Notes: generated from the sequence alone by a model not told the origin. A stretch of DNA of 64,000 nucleotides from Beroe forskalii (GCA_011033025.1 WFMF01000038.1:248001-312000); one strand, 5' to 3'. Shown: positions 1 through 12,443, counted from the stretch's first letter. Numbers and translations: made by a program.

Positions 1-747
1 ACGAAATTTGTGAAAAATTTGTCAAAATGCCCATTTTCAGAAATTTTGGATATTGAAACTGGATTTCTCGGCTGCTCCTAGCGCTCTTAAGTAAATTTAA
101 TTATGAATCAGGAATTTAACCTTAAATTGGTGTGACGTCATCATGGACTATTACATGCTACAAAAAGATGACGTAACCAGCTGATTTCTAATATCGATGA
201 TATATGCCAATGATTTGGCACAATTGTTTGAAGAATTCACGTGACATAAATGTTACTATGTAGATAAGACTTCAAAGTTTCAAGTTGATTAGTACCTAAG
301 AGTAGTTAGTAAAAAAAGTTTTGAGTTCGTAAAAAATGTTGCGGGTCACATCAATACCTACCCATTGCACCCAGTGCAGTCTAGATAGTTCTAGGTATCT
401 AGATATCTAGGCAGTTGTATGGTAAAATTCTCTTGTGTTTTTAAAATCTGTAGCAATTTTGGGTATTAAATTGATTGTGTCCCTAGAAAGGAATCACTTC
501 GTAAAGAGTAAGTGACTTTATATATTTGATAAGAGTGAGAAACTAAGGTTATATGAAACAAAGGGTCGCTTTTTGCAATCAATTTGTGGTCCCTGAAACA
601 ATTTCTGTAGCTTGTAGGGGTGGGTCTAATTTTCAGTTCAGCTTGACCAGTTACAGGCATGCCGCTATCTGGTGGGTGGGTGGGTGGTTGGGATTCTCGA
701 CCAGATAGGGTGATGCCGTCCTTCCACTTACTGCTGAACCCCCCCCG
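1..747 (-). mobile_element. hAT-like non-autonomous element, copy 1 (cut by window start)
   Basis: This is a near-identical reverse-complement copy of 7558-8455. The right terminus (about 710-747) carries the same terminal motif, a C-run plus GCTGAA read inward, with GATGCCGTCC just inside. About 150 bases of the element lie before the window. No transposase is encoded; the 64-codon open frame at 466-660 is shared with copy 2 and is probably incidental. The high similarity of the two copies suggests recent activity. Superfamily is inferred from copy 2, which has an 8-bp duplication. Confidence 0.8.
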
Positions 748-1941
748 TCTATATCTATATAAATAACATCATTCAATATTTAGCAACTGCTGATGATGAT
801 TCAAGGCTTAAATCAACTCCTATTAATCATCCAATTAGCTTATCTATTATTCAAGGCCTTCAAGTTATTGAGTTTTTACTAATCATCATTGGACTATTAG
901 TGGAGTTCATGGTAGGAATCAAAACATAGTTATAGAGTGGAATTAGTCCATGACAGATGACAAGATATCATGCATACTACGGTTGAACAACAGTTGAACG
1001 GGATGTTTACATAAAATAAACACTGTTTCTCAATGTGCACTTGAAACTGCTCGATCTTCAAGCCATATGATGCAAAATTCAAAACTAAATGAAGGATAGT
1101 AGATCACAACAAGTCGCCGCAGAGGGAGAAAGATGGCGGCGACCTCCTTCACCCACCTTACTGTGATACTATCCGAACAGACCAGGTAACCGGGATCCCG
1201 CTGCCAGCATAAGAATAACTCATTCGGTCAAACTGAGTCTCATCTCACCTGGGAACAACACAAACACAAAACAATCAGAACACCTCAACACATAACTTCA
1301 AAATTATCTTTTAAAATAACTCCAAAACCTCGCAATTTCGTACACTGAGCCGTGAACTCATGTTCATTCTTACTTAAACAACCAATGATCAACCGTTGTT
1401 CATACTACTGTAGTCCACTTTAACTGGAAATCAACTTGCGCGATATGACCCTCTGGTCTGGCTAAAAATTGTCAATGTGCTTACCTGAAAAAGTGCAAGT
1501 CTCAACGTGATTCTGAGACTCACATGTGAATTAGAGAAATTGATTGTGACTATACTTAATTAACATCCATGATCCATCACTCAAAAATAAACATGAATCA
1601 ATCGTGACACAAGAAGACGAGAGTATAGTTCATAAATGAATCACTGCATGGCGAGATCAATGCTGACTGCTGAGGGAGTGAGTCACTATACAGCAACTAG
1701 TTGTCTGTTTCCCTGAAGCTGAGGCCTTGTGAATATCCTCCATCATATCCACAGTTCCCATTCACTAGGTGGCAAAATGTCCATATCTGTTACAAACCCT
1801 TCGACTGTCCAATGTCCATAATCCATATCAGTGAGGTGGTCTTCTGGGCTTCTGGCCATTATTGGAATAAGGCATGTTACGCATGTCATGATGTGGGTAA
1901 TTCCAGTTCTGAATGTTCATCACAGAAGTAACTTGTAACCA
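748..1941. other. Gene-free stretch downstream of the CAP-Gly gene
   Basis: I see no coding exon, RNA gene or clear repeat here. The interval separates the hAT-like element from the stop codon of the minus-strand CAP-Gly gene at 1942 and should include that gene's 3' untranslated region. The 76-codon frame at 1701-1931 has no recognisable domain and no splice logic. Confidence 0.5.
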
Positions 1942-4900
1942 TCACTTGATTGCTTCCTTGGCGTCAACTTTCAAAAGTTTGTCCATAGAAACACTGAAAT
2001 CTTTGTCTTGGTCATTGATCAGACTGACCTATATTCACCTTGAGGTAGGGAGACCTGACGTATCTCTATTTACCTTGAGGTAGGGAGACCTGACGTATCT
2101 CTATTTACCTTGAGGTAGGGAGACCTGACGTATCTCTCTTTACCTTGAAGTAGGGAGATCTCACTCTACTATTTACCTTGAGGTAAGGAGACCTGACGTA
2201 TCTCTATTTACCTTGAAGTAGGGAGATCTCAGACCTATATTCACCTTGAGGTAAGGAGACCTGACGTATCTCTATTTACCTTGAAGTAGGGAGATCTCAG
2301 ACCTATATTTACCTTGAGGTAAGGAGACCTGACGTATCTCTATTTACCTTGAAGTAGGGAGATCTCAGACCTATATTTACCTTGAGGTATGGAGACCTGA
2401 CACTAATAATATTCACCTTGCGAGGTAAGGAGACCTGACACTAATAGTATTTACCTTGAGGTAGGGAGACCTGACACTACTATTTACCTTGAGGTAGGGG
2501 GACCTGACGTATCTCTCGTCGACGCTGATGGTACTGAAGGTCCAGTTCTTGGTTGCTACCTGGTTGTTCATGATCATTGACTTGCCAGCTCTGCCTCTCT
2601 TTCCTCTCTTCTCAGGCATACCCGGCAGTAGGAGGGGAACAAACGCTTGATGCTGCGAGGGAGGAGGGAATAATTAGTCAGTGTTTAATTGTATAATATT
2701 TTAATAATGTTAATATCCCCAGCGAATGAAACGCAGCGATATTATTTTTAAGAATATATTTTCTTTTTCTGGTGTGGAACTCTTATATTATTATTATTAT
2801 TATTATTACAGCTCAAAGGTTCATAAACTGAAGCCGTATAAAAAACTAACATTATTTTGATTATATCACAGGAATTCTCCCCGTCAAAACTGGTTTAAGT
2901 TTTTCAACAACTCAAAATTTCAGAGTTTTTAAGCGCGGCCGGTACCACCAAACAACTCTGCTACACATATAGGACATGAACTGAGATTGTAATTCCTCTG
3001 AAAAAGAGCATACTCTGAGCCGTGCTGAGGGTTTACAGAAAACATTAGATATTATTACTAGTGAGTATATAGGTAGAGAGGATCTAGCATCACAGAGGTG
3101 GGATGGAAACTACAAACTGAACATCTAGCGGCTGTGTTTAACAGAGTGTGTTTAACTGGGGTATATCCTGCAGCTGTAGACAGCCCGGGAAGCAGTACAA
3201 TAGTGCGATATCTCCACTAATCGCACCCCGTGAACTTAAAACATATGGTGTATCAGACGCAGAATGTTTAGATAAACCTGAGTCCAGGGAGATATATAAT
3301 GCTGATATTGTACCTGCATATGTCTGACTCTACAAGGTCTGTCTGTTTGTCAGTCTGTATGTCTGTCTGTACGAGCTTCAGACTGCATGCGCTGGCACAT
3401 TGCCAGTTTATTAGTTTATTTCGGACAGTAGTTTTTGAGTCCGTATGTGAGGAAAGCGTATGACTTTATTGTGCGGGTCTGTGTGACAGTGTGTTTGAGT
3501 GTCTGCCTGAGTGTCACAAATAACACATTTATAACACAAATTTCATCAGAGTGTAACACTTGCTAGTCATGAGTCATCGAGCACAGTGTCAAAAATGACA
3601 TAAGTAACTGAGGGCAAACACTGTGATCAGTGTCTCGAAACATACACTGTATTTTGTGTCTCGAAACAAAAACAAACCTATGTTCATGTCTCAAAACAAA
3701 TACTGTGCTTTGTTCAGGTCTCAATTCTAAAATAAACACAGCCCTTTGTTCGCTTTGCTCAAGTCTCAAACCTTTGGGGCTTAGTAATCGAGGACACTCT
3801 GAGGGGGACAATGACACAGTGAAGGGGACAATGACACCGTGTTCAAAAAAACCTTAGGTGCGTAGTAAGCGAGGACACTCTGAAGGGGGACAATGACTCC
3901 GTGTTTTAAACAAACCTTAGGTGCGTAGTAAGCGAGGACACTCTGAAGGGGGACAATGACACCGTGTTTAAAACAAACCTTAGGTGCGTAGTAAGCGAGG
4001 ACACTCTGAAGGGGGACAATGACACCGTGTTTTAAACAAACCTTAGGGGCGTAGTAAGCGAGGACACTCTGAAGGGGGACAATGACATCGAGTTTTAAAC
4101 AAACCTTAGGTGAGTAGTAAGCGAGGACACTCTGAAGGGAGACAATGACATCGTGTTTAAAACAAACCTTAGGTGCGTAGTAAGCGAGGACACTCTGAAG
4201 GGGGACAATGACACCATGTTCTAAACAAACCTTAGGTGCCTAGTAAGCAAGGACACTCTGAAGGGGGACAATGACACCGTGTTCTAAACAAACCTTAGGT
4301 GCGTAGTAAGCGAGGACACTCTGAAGGGGGACAATGACACCATGTTCTAAACAAACCTTAGGTGCGTAGTAAGCGAGGACACTCTGAAGGGGGACAATGA
4401 CACCGTGTTTAGGAGAACATCTGAAGAGTCTCTCTCCTTCGATACTACCGTCACAGTCGCCCACTGAGGAAGGTTATTAAGTGTGAGTGTCAGAGGGGGA
4501 GGGGTCAGGAAGGTTATCAGAAGGGAGTTTTAGAGGATCTCACTTTAAGGGGGTTTCAGAGGTTTTATGTGGTTTCAGGGGGATCAAGGGACTGCAGCTG
4601 CAGAGAGAGAAGAAAGACGGAAATGAGTAATGGAAAGGAGGGAAAAAGAGATTTACTAATTGCGAATTGACTAATTGAGTGGCAGAAGAAAGAAAAGAAT
4701 GGAAAGGATTCACTGAAGGGCAAGGAAAGTGGAAACAAGGAGCGGCGGGACTAAAGGATGAATATGAGAGGAATAGGAAAATGAATTTTTAAAGATTTTA
4801 TGGGGAAACATCCCCTTTTTGTGGGTGTATGATTCATGAAGAGAGATTGGAATGATATTTGGAAGTGTACGAATCTCTACGACAACTATTATAATATTGT

Positions 4901-7900
4901 CTACTTCAGAGTTGCCACTCCTCAAATAATAATTGTCTACCACATACTGAAGAATAATATATTCTATCAACAGAAAACTGGAATATAAGGCGAAAATTAA
5001 CTGCTAATCACGGCATTTGCCTACTACCACTGTCGTATGTTCAGGATATAATTATCGTTTACTGTAAGTACCTTCATGTCTGTAAACACCAATTATTGGT
5101 GCCTGAGGAAGAACAATTATGCCTCATTAGTTCGCTCAATTGCAGCCTATCAAGAGAAGTGTCTAGCATTGGACGAGTACTAGAAATGAACCCTGCTTTA
5201 AACGCGATTAAGATAATATTTTAAATTGCTGCAGTGGTTTACAGCCCAACTAAAATATTATTTATTGAGCATTATTATAAAAATAAGTCATAACCGGAAT
5301 GCTGTTATGTCAGAGGATCTGACTTTGAGGGTTTCTATTGCCTATGAACTTCCCAATAACGCTCTAACATCTTTAGGATGATCTAGTAAACCCCACATAA
5401 AAGGTCCATCTCATACACTCATACTAATCTCGGAGGATTAACAGGATCTACTCACAAGGCACGCCGAGGTTGAGTCCTACGAAGATGGACTTCCCGAAGC
5501 CCCTTCTCTTGCCGAGGAACTCTATGACTCCCTCCAGAACCCTAGTGTCGGTGTACCCAGGTCTCAGAGTCCTGCACCGCACTCTGTCCCCGATCTTGAT
5601 GGGAAGCACTGACTCGTCCTGGTGGAGGGAGCAGGGGGTTAGGAGAGGATTTAAGGGGGGCAGAGGGTTAGTGGGGTTTCAATCATGAGTGGGATTAGTG
5701 GGGTTTCAGGGGGATTACTTGGGTTTTAGGGAGCGCAGGGTTTTAGTGCTTTCTAGCACTAAGAGTAGTTTCATAGAAGCGAAGCCCCTTTAATTTGCGG
5801 TTAGTTATAATCAACAAACTGCACCCTTGAGCATAAGTTGTTATAATCAGCGTTAACTTTAAGCACACATTAATGAAAATCATAACAACTTGATAACCTT
5901 ACAAAAGCACAACAACTCATATAATTAGAGCTGCGATCAGTGTTGCAATCGATGATGTCATCTCTATAACAATCAGTGTTTTAAATGAGAGTTGCAACGA
6001 GAGTTGCAGGAGGTTGCTGAGAGAGGGATTCTCTGAAGACTTCTAACTGTGTCAACTATCAACAGCTCTCTGGATAAATGCCAATGATTCCTCCCAAGTA
6101 CTTCCAACCAGCTTTCAGAACGTGTGTCATAAGATAGTGCCTAGTTACTTTTAATAATACAAGTGCTTTACTTTGGTTTGAAGTGAGGTTGATGTTCCTT
6201 GTACAAGGCTGAAGTGAAGTTTGCGAAACTCTTTAACTTTTCTCTAATCCGTATTGCCGACCCACTGGTACTCAGTTAATAAGCACTTGAAGTTGATAAG
6301 CACCCAGAATCTCGAAATAAATTCCAGTATGGAAACCTACGACGAATTTATATGCATACTTAAGATACCGAATTGCTATGGTACCAATCAGTACTATGCG
6401 ATTGCAATCCTGGATGAATTCCCCCAATTCTTTCAATCTATTTGAGAGCCCGCTATGTTATAAGAACACCCTAAATCTTTGTATATTTTCTGCTGTTTAG
6501 CTGTTGCTGTTTGCTGCTAAGGAAAACCCTACAAGTTCCCCCACTCTTCCTCACCGAAGGAAGCCACCTGCAACACACCGGTACTGAGGCTCTGCAGACT
6601 AAATGCAACACGATGGAAGGGATTAAATAATCTGTCTCTTATAATGGAATTTATAATTATACGACTAGATGCTTGAATTATTAACAAATTATTGAAATTT
6701 TGCAACGGATAATTATAAAGCATAGTTCATCGGAGGATAATCATGGATAAGTGAAAGTGAGCAAATGGGTGCGCTCGGCTAAAGGCTATGATCGATATCT
6801 GGTGAGCTGATATCAGTTTTATTTCTTTCTATAGTTCTAAAGCTTGTATCAGATTATACTGTGCCTAGAGTTCCAATGCATGGCCCTAACTCATAGAATT
6901 AGAATTATTATAAGAGGTCAAATTACATTTGTAATGCCGGACCCTATATAAAAGATGGTTAAATTTAAAAAAAAAAGCAATAAATTAAATATATGTACAA
7001 ATGTTTAGGGAGGAAACTCCTTAAACCTATTAAAAACCCCATAACCAAAAAAAAGTACGTAGAAACTCAAGAACTAGAAGGAGAATTGAAAGAAAAAGAG
7101 TGACCATATTCAAGTACCGAGAAAATCAAAGAAATTCAGTTCATTTTTGGGATGGCAACTTAAGCATTCTATTAATAATATTTGAAATTTTCTTGACTTT
7201 GTCCATCTCAAAGATAAGGTCCCATCTTTCCAAAAGGAAATATTGTTTTCAGGGAGCTTTCAAGATCATTTCTGATGTTTTCGTAGATGGGGCACTCCTT
7301 CATGAAATGAGTTTCGTCTTCAATAATGGGGTCGTGTTCTCCAGGGAGCTCTAGGATCAGTTCCATAGCATCGAGGTCCGTACAGCTTGGACAGCATCTC
7401 AGGTGTTTCTTGCTGTAGTTGGCACCAAATCGTCCAGTTTCAACATTCAGGCCATGGCAGCTCATTCTTACCTTAGCGACAGCTCTTGCTGTTTTGAAGG
7501 AGCATTCAGTGAGGTAGGGCTCTAACCCAATACTTTTCTTGAATGAGCTGTAAAACCGGGGGGGGGGTTCAGCAGTAGGTGGGAGGACGGCATCACCCTA
7601 TCTGGTCAAGAATCCCAACCACCCACCCACCCACCAGATAGCGGCATGCCTGTAACTGGTCAAGCTGAACTGAAAATTAGACCCACCCCTACAAGCTACA
7701 GAAATTGTTTCAGGGACCACAAATTGGTTGCAAAAAGCGACCCTTTGTTTCATATAATCTTAGTTTCTCACTCTTATCAAATATATAAAGTCACTTACTC
7801 TTTACGAAGTGATTCCTTTCTAGGGACACAATCAATTTAATACCCAAAATTGCTACAGATTTTAAAAACACAAGAGAATTTTACCATACAACTGCCTAGA

Positions 7901-10037
7901 TATCTAGATACCTAGAACTATCTAGACTGCACTGGGTGCAATGGGTAGGTATTGATGTGACCCGCAACATTTTTTACGAACTCAAAACTTTTTTTACTAA
8001 CTACTCTTAGGTACTAATCAACTTGAAACTTTGAAGTCTTATCTACATAGTAACATTTATGTCACGTGAATTCTTCAAACAATTGTGCCAAATCATTTGG
8101 CATATATCATCGATATTAGAAATCAGCTGGTTACGTCATCTTTTGTAGCATGTAATAGTCCATGATGACGTCACACCAATTTAAGGTTAAGATTCCTGAT
8201 TCATAATTAAATTTACTTAAGAGCGCTAGGAGCAGCCGAGAAATCCAGTTTCAATATCCAAAATTTCTGAAAATGGGCATTTTTTTGACAAATTTTTCAC
8301 AAATTTCGTAACAAATTTAGTGGATTTACTGCATTTTACCCTAAAATTTATACCATTTACCGTCTGCCGCTATCTGGTCGCTAGTTCGAAGTACCCACCC
8401 ACCCCCATGCCCTTAAGTGTGATGCCGTCCATACCACTTACCGCTGAACCCCCCGGTAAAACCGCAGTTTTCTGTTTCCCTGACTTTCTTGTTCCCAGGC
8501 CTGTTTGAACCATTTTTCAGCGTTGAGTTGACACAATTGAGCGTTGGGCAGGGTTTTCTTCTTTTGCTGCTCTGTATAAGCATCCCTTGGGTCGAGTTGC
8601 TGTGTCAATCTAGTTGCAGCTGTGTACCAAGGCAAATTGAGACGTTTCTGCTCTGAGAATGCATGCCTGACTATGCATTCGGTGCCTTCCTTTTCGAGCA
8701 GACTGAGGCGGTTGAAGAAGTTAACAAACTGTTTGATCAGGCAAACAATGACTGGCATCCTACCAGAGTCACCATATAATGCAGCATTTGATGTCTGCTT
8801 AGGTACCCCTATAGTCCATTTAAGGCAACTGAGGTGGAGCTTTTCTATAGGGTCTAGGGTTATGTTAAGCATTGTGCTGGTAGTTTGGCCTCGTTTTGAT
8901 GTGATACACTTAAAAAGATGGGTCCCAGGCAGCCAGATTTGGCTACCATAGCCAGCAACAGGGCGGATTAGTGAGTCAAATAGTTTAAACATGATCCGCT
9001 TACCAGTACCGCGGGCATTAACAACAAAATGGTTGGTATTCATATTGGAGGCAAAACACCAGCTCTTGGAAAACTATTTCCTTGTGTTTCAAAGAGGCCC
9101 AATTAAAACACCATTCTACGACCACTCACTGAACAAAACTTCGTATCTCACCTTGCTGTTGGAGCTGTTGCTTCTGGTCCTGGTTGAGACAGATCTGTCG
9201 CTCTTGGAACAGTTCCCGCAGTTACAGGGGGACGAGTACTGGGCAGAGTGGAAGTTCTCTCCTCGGGGGGACCTCAGAGACTTCACATCAACTGCAGCGT
9301 GATCCCGCATCACAAGCACCTTCTCACGTTCCTAGGGGACAATACACCGAGGTCAGATAAACTGAAAACTTCAAAATTATCCCCTCCACTCGAAAATTGG
9401 AAACAAAATAGACCTACTCACTAACACTCATTGGAAGTGCATCGTGTCAATGTCATCCACAACCCCAAAACGCTGGATCATTCTTGTCCCACCCAAGCCA
9501 AACCCGGACACCCAAAACCCTGCAGTAGCAATCACCCATCCATGGACTCACACTCACCCGGGTGCAGAGCGACTCGTCCCCGATGTATCCTAGTCATGAT
9601 GACTTCGGCCCCAATATCGCGGGCTGAGAACCCTCGGAAAGGGAATCTTTTAACCCACAACCACAAAACACTGATTCACCCATATTGTGTCAATGAACAC
9701 CCACAACAGTACAGTAGCAGTGTAGCAATCACCGATCCCCTGACTATAACAACACTTACCCATGTCTCAGCCCTGATCCCATTAATAAAACCACTCACCC
9801 ATCCTCTGGCTACAACTGCACTTATCCTCAGTCCTCATCCCATTCTCACGTTCCCTGGTGCAGAGAGAGACGTCCCCGATGTGCCCCACCTCGGGACTCA
9901 GAGCCCGGCAGATATTGGGGGGAGGGTTGGGGGTGGCGAAGTTCCTATCCCAGCACAGCTTCGCTTTCCTCTTCTGGGTGGGCTCGATCCTCCGACCACA
10001 AGGAAAGGGCTTGTCAAGATCCGGGCAACTCTGCACT
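1942..10037 (-). CDS. CAP-Gly / coiled-coil protein, C-terminal exons 10-16
   Basis: This is the C-terminal half of the gene continued from 11343-15913. Exons (complement): 9850-10037, 9558-9589, 9152-9331, 5456-5618, about 4357-4463, 2488-2652, 1942-2028. Phases agree at each junction, given the donor chosen at 4357. A Cys/Ser-rich linker contains a repeated IGD(V/E)SLCTRER motif, its second copy on a 32-base microexon. The next exons form a CAP-Gly domain: IGDRVRC, a GVIEFLG strand, FVGLNL, then GDCDG in the place of the usual GKNDG, ERLFRC, and FVPL on exon 15. CAP-Gly domains bind C-terminal EEY/F tails of tubulin and EB proteins, so microtubule association is likely. A basic KRGKRGRAGK patch follows and the protein ends ...DAKEAIK. 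The exon 14 donor is uncertain because a 63-bp minisatellite covers it. No specific orthologue is recognised. Confidence 0.72.
2029..2487. repeat. Minisatellite forming the whole last intron of the CAP-Gly gene
   Basis: About 14 imperfect copies of a 30-38-bp unit. On the coding (minus) strand each unit reads roughly CAGGTCTCCCTACCTCAAG then GTAAATAG. The first copy supplies the exon end and donor (CTCAAG|GTAAAT at 2488/2487). The last supplies the acceptor (GTGAATATAG|GTC at 2029/2028). Coding sequence therefore grades into the array on one side and out of it on the other. Confidence 0.85.
2653..3779. other. Intronic stretch of the CAP-Gly gene
   Basis: This lies between the exon starting at 2652 and the 63-bp minisatellite. 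It contains a short (TTA)n tract near 2790-2810 and a TCTGT-rich stretch near 3340-3370. No exon, RNA gene or element is recognised. Confidence 0.5.
3780..4425. repeat. 63-bp minisatellite at a CAP-Gly exon/donor boundary
   Basis: About ten copies of a 63-bp unit (21 codons). Read on the minus strand the unit encodes HGVIVPLQSVLAYYAPK plus VCLE and contains AAG|GTTTGT, a fair splice donor. The array starts inside the exon that begins at 4463. The copy nearest the exon lacks about 12 bases that carry the donor in the other copies, so the first complete donor is at 4357/4356. Most units stay open in this frame; a TAG variant near 4240 closes it. Confidence 0.85.
4464..5455. other. Intron within the CAP-Gly domain
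   Basis: This intron separates the two CAP-Gly exons. It is G/A-rich on the plus strand near 4480-4780 (GGGTTTCAG-like repeats). No other feature is recognised. Confidence 0.5.
5619..7207. other. Intronic stretch, nothing recognised
   Basis: Part of the 3.5-kb intron between exons 9152-9331 and 5456-5618 of the CAP-Gly gene. Only the distal end (about 6900-7207) may hold the 3' tail of the adjacent minus-strand LINE fragment. The short open frames here show no domain. Confidence 0.45.
7208..9043 (-). mobile_element. LINE reverse-transcriptase C-terminal fragment, split by a hAT-like element
   Basis: The open frame at 8456-9043 has hallmarks of the region after the RT domain of many animal non-LTR elements: LFDSLIRPVAGYGSQIWLPG, then CLKWTIGVPKQTSNAALYG. 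The continuation at 7208-7557 has a C-terminal HLRCCPSC...DETHFMKECP pattern resembling the terminal Cys/His motif of such elements. The two parts were one sequence: the reading frame is interrupted exactly at the 8-bp duplication flanking 7558-8455. The fragment is 5'-truncated, lacking endonuclease and the RT catalytic core, and lies in an intron of the CAP-Gly gene on the same strand. It is not functional. Confidence 0.85.
7558..8455 (+). mobile_element. hAT-like non-autonomous element, copy 2, with 8-bp duplication
   Basis: An element of about 0.9 kb with terminal inverted repeats, G-run plus TTCAGC(A/G)GTA(A/G)GTGG with GGACGGCATCAC just inside. It is flanked by GTAAAACC at 7550-7557 and at 8456-8463. 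Eight-base duplications are typical of hAT (also P and some other) transposons. It has no transposase. It interrupts a LINE fragment, so it is younger than that insertion. Copy 1 at 1-747 is in the opposite orientation. Confidence 0.88.
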
Positions 10038-11342
10038 CTGAAGGGAATGGAATGGAGGGTTAGAGGGCAACTCTGCACTCTGCGGGGAATGGAATGGGGG
10101 CGTTAGAGGGCGGGATTAGCACAATGTGGCGGAATTTGTGAGCCATTTTTTCAGCTGATACCTGCACTTGAGTGATGAATTAATTGATAAAAATGAAATC
10201 AGCTTTCAAAAACGTCTTCAACTTACGAGACACGGGTTGGTTGATGTTGTGACAGATGAACGTCAATTGACAAAGACATCTTAAGTAGACAATAAAGTGA
10301 TAACAATGATATCCGATATAATATATAGTACAACTAGACAAACTACGCCTCGTCCGATATAATAAAGAAATTGTTTAGGATTACTCACGACGATGCTTAA
10401 CATTGTTTAAACGTTACACGTAAAACGTGTGTTTAATGTGTTTTGCTACTTGTTAATAGCCACGTTACGAGCTAGCTATCTGCTTCCATCACATTCTAAC
10501 CAGAGACTCGCGCTTTGAGGGCAGCTCATCTCGCTGATGACGGTGTGTTTAACGATACGCAGCCAGGATGAACGCCGGAAACGTGATCTACATGAGGAGA
10601 CATGGGGGAGAATAACTTTGCAGCGGAGAATAACTTTGCGGAGGAGGAGTGACAGAGTGATGAGCGGGGGGACGGTGTTACAACAGTTGCGGGGCTAGCA
10701 TGGTGGTATAAAATGTAATAAATACCACTTTGTTCTTTGTACTTTTGTACGATAATCTAAAGACGAATCAGCGGCATAGTAGAAAGATTCATTGCTGGTT
10801 CTGCGTTAAGAAACATATTACAAAGCTAGCTGATTATAATAATAATAATCGAGGATTATTAACTTATTAAACTTGTTAAACATGTATACTACTTGATATC
10901 TTAACTATATATGTGATATATTTTACGCTGTTCCCAGTAGTTATATGATAAGATTCTGAAGCACAATTGGACTATTGATTCTGGAGTCAGGCGGCTCTCG
11001 GTATAGTCGGGCGACTATAAAGACTTTCAAACGATCCTTTGTTTTGGAAACACATCTTTGATGCGAATTGGAGCACCAATAATACCAATATGTTGATAGA
11101 TCTGTTGCAATTAGCACCTCTACTAGTTCATTTGGAGTCAATTGGATTCCTCGATGGAGGAAAGAAACAAAGAAGTATTCATAACTAGTTGTCTCCACAT
11201 TGGAATAGCAAGGTTTCGTAGTGAATATTTCTACGTTGGTTCATTAAAGAGCACCCTGAAGTCTGAAGACTCCCTGCCCCCTTAAATTATAAAGTTACAA
11301 GTAAAATTCCAATATTCCAATACACGAAAACCCAAGCCTCAC
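10038..11342. other. Intron between the coiled-coil and CAP-Gly halves
   Basis: No repeat family or exon is recognised. The flanking exons (9850-10037 and 11343-11488) join in phase, supporting one gene across this gap. The minus-strand open frame at 10941-11198 has no domain and no matching splice signals. Confidence 0.45.
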
Positions 11343-12412
11343 CTCTTGAGAGCGTAAGGAGCGTTTTCTCTAGCGTAGACCTTCCTCATGAGTCTGCCAG
11401 CCTTGGAGATGGCATCCTTCAGAACATCAGCGTGCTTAGAGTTCCTTTCTTCCAGAGTCCTCAGCCTCTGTTGTAGCGTGAAGACATCCTGAGGGGGAGA
11501 GTGGAAGGTGAGGTATACGATTCAGAAAATATCAAACTTAAGGTTGGTGAAGAAGAATGCTTGATTTGAAAGGTAAGGTACTTATCATGACCTCCTTCCA
11601 CTCTCCATCAATCCAGTAAATGGAAAGAAAACTGGTGTTATTGCAACTTGCTGACAGGGAGGGGGGGGGGCATTGTGATTCATTGCGAAGTGAAAAGTCT
11701 TCACTCCAAGTAATGGGACGTGTAATTATACCTCGGACTGCTTGGCAAAGACTTTGGTTTTGCTGGAGTGTTTGATCCTGAGCGTCTTCACTTCCTCCTT
11801 CTGGTAATCCAGCTGCTTCCTCAGGTTCTCAATCACCTTCATGGCGTCAGACAACTCCTGGAGGAGATAGGTATAGCTGGTAAGGGATGGTGATGAAATG
11901 TTCAAAACAAAAATCTAAAAATTATATTTTCAGCTGAGAGATTCAGTAGCAGCCAATGGAGTTACAGTTTTAAAAGCAGGAGTTACAGTGGATCATGTGA
12001 TGACATCAAGTTCCGTACTTCTTACCTTGTTATTTGCTGTGAGATGCTGTTCTTTGAACGTCTGTAAATCAGCATCCATCACTTCGTTCCTCTTTTTCAG
12101 AGTTTCATTGATCAGAATCAGCTTCTTTCTCGTTTCCTTCTCCTCAGCCATGCCTGCCTTCAGTTTGGCTACTTCCTCTTCCAATTCCTGTAATGTAAGA
12201 TTGTAATGTATGTATGTATGTATGTATGTATGTATGTATGTATGTATGTATGTATGTATGTATGTATGTATGTATGTATGTATGTATGTATGTATGTATG
12301 TATGTATGTATGTATGTATGTATGTATGTATGTATGTATGTATGTATGTATGTATGTATGTATGTATGTATGTATGTATGTATGCATGTATGTACCTATG
12401 TATGTACCTATG

Positions 12413-12443
<31 letters not shown>

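Noticed and set aside
4240-5618. The CAP-Gly gene as the deubiquitinase CYLD
   Set aside because: The CAP-Gly exons resemble CYLD's in places, but the phase-consistent upstream exons are a WW-like and long coiled-coil protein and no ubiquitin hydrolase domain follows.
1-8310. One 8.3-kb transposon with 750-base terminal inverted repeats
   Set aside because: Copy 2 has its own two termini and its own 8-bp duplication, so these are two separate insertions in opposite orientation, with gene exons between them.
9431-10063. 210-codon plus-strand open frame
   Set aside because: It lies antisense to phase-consistent exons of the CAP-Gly gene and has no domain or codon bias of its own.
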